Source: Gemmatimonadales bacterium UBA2989 | GTDB lineage: Bacteria; Gemmatimonadota; Gemmatimonadetes; Longimicrobiales; Gaopeijiaceae | Assembly (NCBI GenBank): GCA_002346625.1 | Contig: DEAF01000028.1 | Span: 1 to 63,886 of the forward strand | DNA: 63,886 nt | Direction of reading: 5' to 3' | Part shown: positions 1 through 7,217 of the stretch, piece after piece | Layout of the letters: the number at the start of each line of letters is the position of its first letter | Position numbering within the stretch: the first letter of the stretch is position 1 | The notes under the pieces: model-generated | The model's database searches: none | What the model was told of the DNA's origin: nothing | Seen by the model: only the letters and a program-made list of their open reading frames with translations | Translations under genes and position numbers: made by a program

Positions 1-115
1 TTGATCATCTTTGATTTATAGGAATATGACAAATAGAATTTATCTGAGATTAATAAGAAGCACTAGCTCTGTATTGATTGCTGAACAGGCCTCGGAAATT
101 CATCATAGTTTTTAA

Positions 116-1096
116 CTAACCTCCAGTCTGTGACAGGGCAACCAAGCCTCCGGATCCTTCTTCACTACCCTTGATCAGATTATGTCTCTCAGGTTTGATC
201 TGGAGAGTTTTCTCGATGAATGGAATCAAGTTTAATCCTTGCCGGAGTGGTCCCCTTAGATCGGTTTGTAGAGACCCGAAAAGACATGGGCGTAGTTGGC
301 CATCAGCAGTAAGGCGCATACGGTTACATTCGTCACAGAAATTATGACTCATCGGAGTAATAACCCCTACTGTACCAAGACTGTTGGGAAACTTAAAATA
401 CTTAGCAGGACCATTTCCTCTAGGACCATGAACAGATTCCAACTCTCCTAATCCAAGGATCTTATTCAGAGCATCTTGGCAAGAAATAAAATTGTTCATA
501 CTGAGATTAAGATTAGAGCTCGTCGGCATAAGTTCTATAAAACGTACATGCCAAGGCTTGTGCTTAGTAATCAGGGCAAATGATTCAATCTCATCGTCAT
601 TATAACCGCCAACTAGCACAACGTTAATCTTAATGGGATCAAATCCTAGATTCTCTGCAGCCTCCAATCCAGCCATAATTTTCTCAAAAGATCCGGAGCG
701 CCTCGCAATAGCATCAACTCGATCAGGCCTAAGAGAGTCTAAAGATATATTCACGCGATTAAGGCCTGAATCACGTAGTAATTCCCCCTGCTCAGAAAGA
801 AGCACCGCATTGGTGGAGAGAGAGATGTCTTCGATCTCTGGAATCTTAGAAACCAAACTAATAAGGGTGTGTAGATCTTTCCGGACTAGAGGTTCTCCTC
901 CAGTGAACCGGACCCGCCTAAGGCCCATGTCAGCCATCATCTTAACTATGTGAGCAATTTCTTCGTACATGAGTAAATCATTGCGCTTGATCCAATCGAG
1001 CCCTTCCAAAGGCATACAATAAATACACCTAAGATTACATTTGTCTGTCACAGAAATACGAAGATATTCAATTCGACGTCCGAATTGGTCAATCAT
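116..1096 (-). CDS. moaA: GTP 3',8-cyclase MoaA
   Basis: Radical SAM enzyme that rearranges GTP in the first step of molybdenum cofactor synthesis, in the cytoplasm. The SAM-cluster motif CNLRCIYC lies at residues 20-27. The second iron-sulfur cluster is bound by Cys254, Cys257 and Cys271 (CDEC...RPCLF). The protein is 326 aa, close to the usual 330, and ends in the Gly-Gly tail known to be needed for activity. Its ATG overlaps the moaE stop by 4 nt (ATGA), so it is the last gene of a moaD-moaE-moaA operon. moaC, the partner that completes the cyclic pyranopterin step, is not in the window and must lie elsewhere. Family assignment is very secure. Confidence 0.97.
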   Translation of the reverse strand: MIDQFGRRIEYLRISVTDKCNLRCIYCMPLEGLDWIKRNDLLMYEEIAHIVKMMADMGLRRVRFTGGEPLVRKDLHTLISLVSKIPEIEDISLSTNAVLLSEQGELLRDSGLNRVNISLDSLRPDRVDAIARRSGSFEKIMAGLEAAENLGFDPIKINVVLVGGYNDDEIESFALITKHKPWHVRFIELMPTSSNLNLSMNNFISCQDALNKILGLGELESVHGPRGNGPAKYFKFPNSLGTVGVITPMSHNFCDECNRMRLTADGQLRPCLFGSLQTDLRGPLRQGLNLIPFIEKTLQIKPERHNLIKGSEEGSGGLVALSQTGG

Positions 1097-1545
1097 GATT
1101 GATTAACATCTTGAGAGAGGTTTACGGGAATAGTTCCATCAACCCATTCTTCATTGCCATCGCTATATAACTCTTTTTTCCAAATAGGAAGCCTTCTCTT
1201 GATTTCTTCGATGATAAACCTGGAAGCCTCATAAGCATTAGCACGGTGAGGACTTGAGACAGCAATGGCAACGCTTATGTCTCCAACTTTCAATCTTCCC
1301 AAGCGATGAACAACAACGATACGATCGGTTCCCAATGAATTTGTAGCTTCTTCTACTATCTCTCTTAGAACTAAATCAGCCATTTTCTCGTAGGCATAGT
1401 AATGCACTCCCTTAACCGAGCGGCCTTCATTATGATCACGTACTACACCTACGAATAGCAGGCCAGCTCCATCTTCATCTGTTCCTACCTTATCCAGAAC
1501 TACATCAGCATTAATGGGTTCTATAACTAACGCAGAGAACGCCAA
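1093..1545 (-). CDS. moaE: Molybdopterin synthase large subunit MoaE
   Basis: Catalytic subunit of molybdopterin synthase. It transfers sulfur from the MoaD thiocarboxylate to cyclic pyranopterin. At 150 aa it has normal length. It carries the family blocks VVVHRLGRLKVGD and SPHR near the middle, and KKELYSDG towards the C-terminus, which holds the active-site lysine region. It is separated from moaD by one base and overlaps moaA by 4 nt, which fits translation as one operon and assembly with MoaD as a heterotetramer. No oddity seen. Confidence 0.96.
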   Translation of the reverse strand: MAFSALVIEPINADVVLDKVGTDEDGAGLLFVGVVRDHNEGRSVKGVHYYAYEKMADLVLREIVEEATNSLGTDRIVVVHRLGRLKVGDISVAIAVSSPHRANAYEASRFIIEEIKRRLPIWKKELYSDGNEEWVDGTIPVNLSQDVNQS

Positions 1546-1546
1546 A

Positions 1547-1792
1547 TCAACCTCCAGCTATTGGAGGTATGAACGCCACTTCATCTCCATCATTAAGAGG
1601 TGACATTAGATCCATGTAACTCTGATTAACCGCTACAGCAGGTTTGATGGGAAGGGCTGCAAAACTTCCTCCACGGGATCGAATTTCAGATATCAAATCC
1701 GATACTATAGCATTATCAGGGAGATATACATAAAGCTCTCCAACGCCGAGTAAATCTCTATAAGAAGCGAAAAAAAGAGTGCGGATTTCCAC
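1547..1792 (-). CDS. moaD: Molybdopterin synthase sulfur carrier subunit MoaD
   Basis: Small ubiquitin-fold sulfur carrier, 81 aa. It ends in Gly-Gly (PPIAGG), the site that is adenylated and converted to a thiocarboxylate before sulfur is passed on through MoaE. The start codon is GTG at 1792 with no strong ribosome binding site, but the reading matches the family N-terminus (beta strand EIRTLFFAS). First gene of moaDEA. The 89 bp upstream, up to the stop of the LTXXQ gene, is too short and too AT-rich to hold a Moco riboswitch. Confidence 0.93.
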   Translation of the reverse strand: MEIRTLFFASYRDLLGVGELYVYLPDNAIVSDLISEIRSRGGSFAALPIKPAVAVNQSYMDLMSPLNDGDEVAFIPPIAGG

Positions 1793-1881
1793 GAATTAGT
1801 AGGTATTTAAAAGAGTTTCAAACAAATTTAAATAAGTAGCATAACCCCAACACTTAAATCAAAGTTCCGATCCTAAGTCTA

Positions 1882-2454
1882 TTACCATAATTTCCTATCC
1901 ATTCCACGACCCCTTGGATATCTAGAATCTCCACCTTTACGAATATTGTCCATTCTTTGTTTTAGTTCTTCACGTATTACAAGATAACGCAGAATTTGAC
2001 GAGAACTTATAAGTTCGGAAAGTGCACTCTGTTCTTCCCTTAAGAGTTGTAACTCCTCCTCACGTATCTCGATCATCTTCTGGAGAGTTTCGTTATATTT
2101 ATCTTCGCTGAACCCATCTTCAGATCCAGATCCCAGAAATATCATCTGTCGTCTTATATTCCTTGAGTTCTCAGACAATTCCAGTCTTTGTTCATGGAAA
2201 GCCGTTAATATTTCCTCTAACCGCTGGTGTTGCTCTTCGGTGAGGTTTAGTTCTTTTCTAACTTTAGAATTAAAACGTTCACGAATCATTTCTTCCACCC
2301 GAGCACGTCGATCCCCCATGGGAGAATGTCTTAAGGACTCTCCCCTATATTCCATACGCTGCTGTTGAGATGGGCCTCTACGCTGAGCTGTGGCATTTTC
2401 AACACCCATTATCAAAAACAAAAACATTATTAATCCACCTATCGATGTCCTCAT
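1882..2454 (-). CDS. Periplasmic LTXXQ / Spy-CpxP-like protein
   Basis: Predicted exported protein of 190 aa with an N-terminal signal peptide (hydrophobic residues 6-20, cleavage near ATAQ). The mature part is highly charged and alpha-helical, with LTEEQ near residue 71, the hallmark of the Spy/CpxP/periplasmic heavy-metal sensor group. Members act as periplasmic chaperones or stress sensors. Its start overlaps the anti-sigma stop by 4 nt, so it is the third gene of a sigma/anti-sigma/LTXXQ operon. That position suggests either a feedback sensor or an effector of the envelope response. The C-terminal 15 residues are basic and Arg/Gly-rich. The specific ligand cannot be told from sequence. 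Confidence 0.8.
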   Translation of the reverse strand: MRTSIGGLIMFLFLIMGVENATAQRRGPSQQQRMEYRGESLRHSPMGDRRARVEEMIRERFNSKVRKELNLTEEQHQRLEEILTAFHEQRLELSENSRNIRRQMIFLGSGSEDGFSEDKYNETLQKMIEIREEELQLLREEQSALSELISSRQILRYLVIREELKQRMDNIRKGGDSRYPRGRGMDRKLW

Positions 2455-2900
2455 CCATCCAACTCCTCTAACAAGGTTATAAGCTCATCTTCAGATAAAT
2501 CTTTGAACATAGGTATACCACCGACAACGTCATCCATTGGCCATGATATCAATACAGATTCCTGAATGAGTTGATTGGTATCAGGAAAATTTTGAGTACG
2601 TTGCCAAATAAAAGTAGTGCCTAAAGCAATTATAACTGCTGCAGCAAATGAAAATTGCCACGTCGGTGACCAATAGGTTTGTCTTCTGTCATTTGCAACT
2701 GAAATTTTTATCTTAGCAGCTAAATCAACAGGAGGTATAGGAGTAGCAACTTGAATTTTTTGCAAAATTAAAAATTCATCATTGCAGTCAGTACAGGTAT
2801 CCAAATGCGATCTTACCCGCAAGGAATATTCACTGGAAACCTTATCTCGGATGAAGTCCGGCAGTAAATCTTTTATATGCGTGCATATGTTATAATTCAT
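2451..2900 (-). CDS. Zinc-finger anti-sigma factor
   Basis: Membrane-anchored anti-sigma factor of 149 aa. The N-terminal cytoplasmic domain has the ZAS pattern His32-x3-Cys36-x2-Cys39, with additional Cys6 and His8. This is the fold that holds an ECF sigma factor inactive. One membrane helix follows at about residues 82-100 (FSFAAAVIIALGTTFIW), then a short periplasmic tail. It overlaps the ECF sigma gene by 4 nt (ATGA) and the LTXXQ gene by 4 nt, so stoichiometric translation is likely. Redox or envelope sensing is possible from the Cys set, but which is inference. Confidence 0.88.
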   Translation of the reverse strand: MNYNICTHIKDLLPDFIRDKVSSEYSLRVRSHLDTCTDCNDEFLILQKIQVATPIPPVDLAAKIKISVANDRRQTYWSPTWQFSFAAAVIIALGTTFIWQRTQNFPDTNQLIQESVLISWPMDDVVGGIPMFKDLSEDELITLLEELDG

Positions 2901-3454
2901 GGTTCCAGCAACTCACGTAATCTATGGATACCGTTATGGTAATTAACTCTAGCAGAAACATCAGATGAACCAATTATTTTACTGATCTCCTTAAAGCTCA
3001 AGCCATCTTCAATCCTCAACATAACCGAGAGTCTCTGTTTTTTAGGCAGACCTGACATAGCTTTTCGGATACGATCCGCTTCTGAACGAATAACCACTTC
3101 AGTCATTGGGTCATTTCCAGGATCTACTATTTCTCTTACGCCTTCTAATACTTGCTCCTTAAGTCTGCCAATCTTACGAAGAAAACCACGGGATTCGTTA
3201 ATCGTGATAGCTAGCAACCAAGTCTTGAAAGATGAATCTCCTCGAAATCTATCAAGTGATCTGAACGCTTTAATAAAAGATTCTTGACTCGCATCAGCTG
3301 CAAGATCTTCATCTCCAATAATTGCTAAGCATTTACTAAAAACCACAGCATGATGACGATCAACCAATATATTAACAGCTATATTATCACCATCCTGTGC
3401 ACGCTTAACTAGTTCTTCGTCCAGAACTGTTTCATCGCGTGGATATTCATCCAT
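2897..3454 (-). CDS. ECF-type RNA polymerase sigma factor
   Basis: Extracytoplasmic-function sigma-70 factor, 185 aa. Region 2 is recognisable from DASQESFIKAFRSLDRFRG to FKTWLLAITINESR (core binding and -10 recognition). Region 4 runs from LPKKQRLSVMLR through the helix-turn-helix FKEISKIIGSS (-35 recognition). The downstream overlapping gene encodes its anti-sigma factor and the third gene a periplasmic LTXXQ protein, so it probably drives an envelope response and its own operon. I could not identify a convincing ECF -35/-10 pair in the 100 bp upstream. Confidence 0.93.
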   Translation of the reverse strand: MDEYPRDETVLDEELVKRAQDGDNIAVNILVDRHHAVVFSKCLAIIGDEDLAADASQESFIKAFRSLDRFRGDSSFKTWLLAITINESRGFLRKIGRLKEQVLEGVREIVDPGNDPMTEVVIRSEADRIRKAMSGLPKKQRLSVMLRIEDGLSFKEISKIIGSSDVSARVNYHNGIHRLRELLEP

Positions 3455-3554
3455 TAAGATTAGATGTTTGTTGCCACCAAAATGTTAATTGCGACTTGCA
3501 TACTTAAGAAAAAGGAATGCAGGTGATGACATAAAGACCGTGGGGCAGAGATCG

Positions 3555-3869
3555 CTACAGATCAAACGTCAAATCTATATCGTCATCCATCTTACTTATA
3601 TTGGAATTGAAATGTTTGGAAGGTTTAAAAACTGTGACAGTCCTGGGAGGCACTCTCACACTCTCTCCAGTCCTTGGATTCCGGGCTACCCTGCTTTTGC
3701 GATTACGCAACTTGAAAGTTCCAAATCCTCTGATCTCAATATTATCTCCATTAGCAAGTGCCCGCTTTACAGCATTTAAAAATCCATCGACAACCAAAGC
3801 ACAGTCCTTCTTAGTGATCCCAGGGCCGACAGCTCCAGAAACCTGTTCCACAAGGTCTGCTTTGGTCAT
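3555..3869 (-). CDS. HU/IHF-family DNA-binding protein
   Basis: Nucleoid protein of 104 aa that bends DNA as a dimer. The family signatures are present in order: MTKADLVEQV, GFGTFKLRNRKSR, the DNA-intercalating arm ARNPRTGE and VFKPSKHF. The last 12 residues form an acidic tail (DDDIDLTF) beyond the normal 90-94 aa HU length. The tail is unusual and may modulate binding. A clear GGAGG lies 5-10 nt before the ATG. It sits downstream of carA but has its own candidate promoter, so it is probably transcribed separately. HU versus IHF cannot be settled from the sequence. Confidence 0.94.
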   Translation of the reverse strand: MTKADLVEQVSGAVGPGITKKDCALVVDGFLNAVKRALANGDNIEIRGFGTFKLRNRKSRVARNPRTGESVRVPPRTVTVFKPSKHFNSNISKMDDDIDLTFDL

Positions 3870-3916
3870 TGATACCTCCAGAATATATAAATTATCTAAG
3901 CAGAAATATGGTCGCC

Positions 3917-3946
3917 ACCATAACTGTCTTGATGCTGTAAAGTCAA
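3917..3946 (-). promoter_or_regulatory. Candidate sigma-70 promoter of the HU gene
   Basis: On the minus strand, -35 TTGACT (3941-3946) and -10 TATGGT (3917-3922) are separated by 18 bp. They lie in the 90-bp gap between carA and the HU start. Five of six and four of six bases match consensus. A short inverted repeat TATGG-N6-CCATA overlaps the -10. Confidence 0.45.
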
Positions 3947-3959
3947 GTACTTATATAAC

Positions 3960-5084
3960 TTACGAACACCGATTTTCCATAAGGTCAATGAACTGATCAA
4001 AAAGATATCTGCTATCGTGGGGTCCAGGGGCGGCTTCTGGATGATACTGTACCGAAAATACAGGCTGATCTCGATGGGCTACTCCTTCCACAGTTCCGTC
4101 ATAAAGATTTATATGTGTAAGACGGAGATCCGGAGCTCCAGGAATATCCCCTCCTTCCCCCATAGTAACTGCAAACCCATGGTTTTGGGACGTTATCTCT
4201 ACAGTATTATGATCAAGATTGCGGACTGGATGATTTCCTCCGTGATGGCCAAACGGAAGCTTATAAGTCCTAGCACCAAAAGCCCGTGCAATGAGTTGAT
4301 GGCCAAGACAAATTCCTAAAATCGGTATGTCTTTCGCAGAAAGCTGGAGAATAGCATTTTCTGCTTTTTGCACCGCTGAAGGATCTCCAGGCCCATTAGA
4401 GACAAACATGCCATCGGGTTTATAAGATAAAATTTCTTCAACAGAAGTTTCTGATGGAAGAACTGTAACACGGCATCCTTGTTCTGTTAATATTCGTAAC
4501 GAATTATCTTTGACCCCGAAATCGTATGCAATAACATGGAACCGTTCTTTACCAATTGCGTCTAGGACGTAAGGTTTATCAGTTGATACAACACAAGCTA
4601 GGTCCAGACCTTCCATGTGTGGATGAGAAAGAACTTTGTCCAGTAAGACATTATAGTTGGTATCTGCAGGTGCTATAGCACCACGCATGGCTCCTTCAGA
4701 GCGGATATGCCTAGTTAGAGATCTTGTATCCACACCTGTTATCCCCACTACGTCATGGGATGTTAGGTATTCCTCCAATGAAGCTGAAGCACGCCATGAA
4801 GAATACTGTGGAGGTAGTTCGCGAACCACAAATCCTGAAACTTGTGGTTCGTCCGATTCTTGGTCTTGGTTGTTAACTCCGTAGTTGCCAATTAATGGAT
4901 ACGTCATCACAACATGCTGACCAGAATAAGATGGATCTGTTAGAATCTCCTGGTACCCTGTCATGGAGGTATTGAAAACTACTTCTCCCAGCGATGGTCT
5001 CTGAGCACCGAAACAAAAACCATTAAAACGCCGTCCATCCTCAAGCAGGAGATACGCAGGTTCGCGTGTATTAATGCGAGCCAC
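3960..5084 (-). CDS. carA: Carbamoyl-phosphate synthase small subunit
   Basis: Glutamine amidotransferase subunit that supplies ammonia to CarB for carbamoyl phosphate, the entry to pyrimidine and arginine synthesis. At 374 aa it is typical. The N-terminal CarA domain runs to about residue 170. The class I GATase domain follows, with nucleophile Cys259 in GICLGHQL and the His/Glu pair in VQYHPEA near the C-terminus. The start is GTG at 5084 with a poor ribosome binding site. carB is not next to it: the next gene downstream is the HU gene, so the large subunit must be encoded elsewhere. The leader carries a promoter and a hairpin, listed separately. Confidence 0.96.
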   Translation of the reverse strand: MARINTREPAYLLLEDGRRFNGFCFGAQRPSLGEVVFNTSMTGYQEILTDPSYSGQHVVMTYPLIGNYGVNNQDQESDEPQVSGFVVRELPPQYSSWRASASLEEYLTSHDVVGITGVDTRSLTRHIRSEGAMRGAIAPADTNYNVLLDKVLSHPHMEGLDLACVVSTDKPYVLDAIGKERFHVIAYDFGVKDNSLRILTEQGCRVTVLPSETSVEEILSYKPDGMFVSNGPGDPSAVQKAENAILQLSAKDIPILGICLGHQLIARAFGARTYKLPFGHHGGNHPVRNLDHNTVEITSQNHGFAVTMGEGGDIPGAPDLRLTHINLYDGTVEGVAHRDQPVFSVQYHPEAAPGPHDSRYLFDQFIDLMENRCS

Positions 5085-5112
5085 TAGATAGCATCCGAAT
5101 TAGAAGTGATGC

Positions 5113-5130
5113 CGTCAGCATTCTCTGACG
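5113..5130 (-). promoter_or_regulatory. Hairpin at the 5' end of the carA leader
   Basis: Perfect 6-bp inverted repeat CGTCAG-N6-CTGACG, beginning at or just after the predicted transcription start and ending 28 nt before the carA GTG. There is no U-run after it on the minus strand, so it is not a terminator. It could be a 5'-protecting stem, an operator or part of a pyrimidine/arginine control element; nothing in the sequence decides between these. Confidence 0.4.
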
Positions 5131-5138
5131 ACCGGCAA

Positions 5139-5166
5139 AATTTAGGACGTGAGTGATTCGAGTCAA
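5139..5166 (-). promoter_or_regulatory. Candidate sigma-70 promoter of carA
   Basis: Minus-strand -35 TTGACT (5161-5166) and -10 TAAATT (5139-5144) with a 16-bp spacer. This predicts a start near 5131-5132 and a leader of about 48 nt. The rest of the 5085-5335 gap is AT-rich and presumably also holds the divergent promoter of the RNase H gene. Confidence 0.5.
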
Positions 5167-5335
5167 TATTGAATATTACCAGTTCCTTAGTTCTTCTCAC
5201 AAACTTAACTTTCTCATGATCATATTTGGAGTCAAAATTAAATATTTATTTAGAATAGCAAATGCTTATGTAGGGCCTGACCAAACAGAAATGATATAGG
5301 ACACAGATACTGATTACCCATAAAAATAAGATCAC

Positions 5336-5863
5336 ATGACACACTCTCCTCAAATCACCATTTATGCAGATGAATCCTGTCTCGGAAATCAGTTTCAGAA
5401 CCGTGCTAATCCTGGAGGAGCTGGAGGATTGATGGAATACTGGGATGGGAACAAATGGGTACGCAGAGATTATTGGATATCCAACGAAGACACGACCAAT
5501 AACCGTATGGCACTACAAAGTGCAATAGAGGGTTTGGCTCTATTAGAACAGAGTTCTTATGAAATCCATTTCGTGTCCGACAGTCAGTATCTAATTAAAG
5601 GTATGACCGAATGGATGATAAGATGGAAAAGCAGAGGATGGAAAAGAAAAGGAGGTGAAATTGAAAACCTTGAACTCTGGAAAAAACTCGACCTAATATC
5701 ATCAAAGTACAGAATCAAATGGAGTTGGGTTCGTGGCCACCATGGTCATCCGCAAAATGAGTATGCAAATCACTTAGCCATCAGAGCAGCAAAAGAAGGA
5801 ACAACATCGGAAGGACTCGTAGAAAGCAAATACGAATCCTGGCTGGAAAAACAGAATTTCTAA
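5336..5863 (+). CDS. rnhA: RNase HI-family protein with altered catalytic residues
   Basis: RNase HI fold protein, 175 aa against about 155 in E. coli. It aligns along its whole length with E. coli RNase HI: YADESCLGN, TNNRMAL, SDSQYL, WSWVRGHHGHPQNEYANHLA. Two of the four catalytic acids are replaced: Glu48 becomes Ala59 and Asp134 becomes Asn145. Asp10 (Asp12), Asp70 (Asp82) and His124 (His135) remain. The Gly after Asp10 is Glu13, a possible substitute ligand. An insertion after the first strand and a 20-residue C-terminal extension account for the extra length. It stands alone on the plus strand. It could be an active variant, an RNA:DNA-hybrid binder or a degenerate copy. Fold assignment is firm, activity is not. 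Confidence 0.88.
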   Translation: MTHSPQITIYADESCLGNQFQNRANPGGAGGLMEYWDGNKWVRRDYWISNEDTTNNRMALQSAIEGLALLEQSSYEIHFVSDSQYLIKGMTEWMIRWKSRGWKRKGGEIENLELWKKLDLISSKYRIKWSWVRGHHGHPQNEYANHLAIRAAKEGTTSEGLVESKYESWLEKQNF

Positions 5864-5896
5864 ATCTAAAAATAAATCCCAACTACATACTAAATA

Positions 5897-5936
5897 GAAA
5901 AAAGAAGCCCTCGGTGCGGCAAGCCGCACCGAGGGC
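5897..5936 (-). terminator. Strong intrinsic terminator of the unidentified RNA
   Basis: Perfect 14-bp GC-rich stem (5907-5936) with a two-base TT loop. On the minus strand it is followed by TTCTTTTTT. In the plus direction the stem is followed by TCCTAATT, with no U-run, so it belongs to minus-strand transcription and not to the RNase H gene. Confidence 0.9.
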
Positions 5937-6267
5937 TCCTAATTCGTTGGTAGAAGCTTCGTCTCGCTTGGATTCTTACCCTTCTTCCAGATTTGCCTTT
6001 CGGCTAATCCTTCTGTTAGGCAACTGTCTTAGCTCCCCTTACCTGTTCCAGCTGTGCGGTCAGCAACTGTCAGGCCCTCTGTATTTTCAGAGGCTACAGC
6101 GGATACCAACGACTCATCCGCCGGCTCACTGAGTTCCAATCCTCAGCTCGCTTCCACCGCTACGGCGTCCCGCCCGATGGATCACATTTTTTGATTCTCT
6201 GGAAAGGATAGCCATCGCCATCGATTCTTTCACCACCATCAAAAATGCACACCCAGAATTAACTGGG
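5897..6267 (-). ncRNA. Unidentified structured non-coding RNA, about 370 nt
   Basis: A GC-rich block inside an AT-rich 655-bp gap between the RNase H and lipB genes, with no convincing ORF. It has a sigma-70-like promoter at its start and a perfect terminator at its end, both on the minus strand. Visible pairings are the 5' hairpin CCCAG/CTGGG (6252-6267), CGATGG/CCATCG (6175-6180 with 6212-6217), CGCCG/CGGCG (6119-6123 with 6163-6167) enclosing CTGAG/CTCAG, a 9-bp long-range helix joining 5944-5952 to 6104-6112, and, inside that helix, CCTCTG/CAGAGG (6076-6093) and TTGCC/GGCAA with a GCC-GAAA-GGC element (5993-6023). The conserved cores of RNase P, tmRNA and SRP RNA were looked for and not found. 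Its identity is unknown. Confidence 0.7.
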
Positions 6268-6273
6268 ACGCCT

Positions 6274-6301
6274 ATATTAACTGAGAAACCTACCCCGTCA
6301 A
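6274..6301 (-). promoter_or_regulatory. Sigma-70-like promoter of the unidentified RNA
   Basis: Minus-strand -35 TTGACG (6296-6301) and -10 TAATAT (6274-6279), 16-bp spacer. They place the start at about 6267, exactly where the first hairpin begins. The 6302-6518 stretch upstream, as far as the lipB stop, is AT-rich and I see no gene or strong structure in it. Confidence 0.6.
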
Positions 6302-6518
6302 GATAGTATTTAATAGTCTATTCAAAAAACTGAATTATGTCGTAACATACTGTGATATATAACTTTATAGGACAGTGTTATTAGGGTTGTACTTATATAG
6401 TAGAGGGGCTAAAAAAGACTGGCTATGCCTTAAAAAACAAGTAAAATCAAGTGTTTCAGATTTTTATAATTATAAAATCACATACCTATTATTACTGTAA
6501 TAGTGTCTATAAAAAACG

Positions 6519-7211
6519 TTAATTTGTTGGCCCGCCAACACGAATATGACGCTTAAAAGCATTTTCAAAATACTTACACACTATAGGCAGCACATCTTTG
6601 ATCTCAATTGTTTTTCCAAGCTCTTCAGATATTGATGTCACCGAACAGCCTGCAATGCCACACGGAATAATATTTTCATAGTATGAAAGATCACTGTTTA
6701 CATTAAGAGAAAACCCATGGGATGTTATCCATCCGCTAGAAACACGAACCCCAATAGCTGCAATCTTTCGATCTTCCACCCAAACTCCTGTAAGCCCTGA
6801 AATTTTTTTCACATGTATCCCAATTTCTTCTAGAGATTCGATCAATACAGTTTCGAGATCTCTTAGATAAGCTAACAAATCCATTCGATCGGGCTTGAGG
6901 TCCAGAATGGGATACCCCACAAGCTGCCCAGGACCATGATAAGTAACATCACCACCCCGACTTGTTTCGTAGAGTTCTATGCCAAGTTGAGCCCTGAGTT
7001 CTTGGTCTGCTAGAACGTGGTCAACATTCGATCCTGTACCCATTGTAATAACATGGGGATGCTCCAGTAGAATTAGCTGATCGGGGACCTCACCGGAACG
7101 CCTACGTACTATTAAGTCCGCTTGGATGTCCAAAGCTTTATCATACGAAACAATCCCTAAATTTCGTATCTCTAACTCTTTTGAGTCGCTTGGATAAAGG
7201 GGAGGTAACAC
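6519..7211 (-). CDS. lipB: Octanoyl-[ACP]:protein N-octanoyltransferase LipB
   Basis: Transfers octanoyl from acyl carrier protein to the lipoyl domains of 2-oxo acid dehydrogenases and GcvH, ahead of LipA. 230 aa. Family blocks are RGGDVTYHGPGQLVGYP (residues 85-101), Lys149 in DRKIAAIG and the catalytic Cys184 in IIPCGIAGC. The probable start is GTG at 7211, 6 nt after the stop of the E2 acyltransferase gene, whose lipoyl domain is a direct substrate. That pairing makes functional sense. lipA is not in the window. Confidence 0.96.
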   Translation of the reverse strand: MLPPLYPSDSKELEIRNLGIVSYDKALDIQADLIVRRRSGEVPDQLILLEHPHVITMGTGSNVDHVLADQELRAQLGIELYETSRGGDVTYHGPGQLVGYPILDLKPDRMDLLAYLRDLETVLIESLEEIGIHVKKISGLTGVWVEDRKIAAIGVRVSSGWITSHGFSLNVNSDLSYYENIIPCGIAGCSVTSISEELGKTIEIKDVLPIVCKYFENAFKRHIRVGGPTN

Positions 7212-7217
7212 CGGATT

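Noticed and set aside
1793..1881. Moco riboswitch ahead of moaD
   Set aside because: The gap is only 89 bp, AT-rich and without stable helices.
5914..6132. 72-codon open frame on the plus strand opposite the structured RNA
   Set aside because: It is the antisense of a strongly paired RNA, has no ribosome binding site, starts inside the terminator stem and shows no protein-like composition.
5897..6267. Assignment of the RNA as RNase P, tmRNA, SRP or 6S RNA
   Set aside because: The RNase P GGAAAGUCC core, the tmRNA tag and T-loop end, and the SRP GGAAGCA core were not found. The folding is multi-branched rather than one long hairpin as in 6S.
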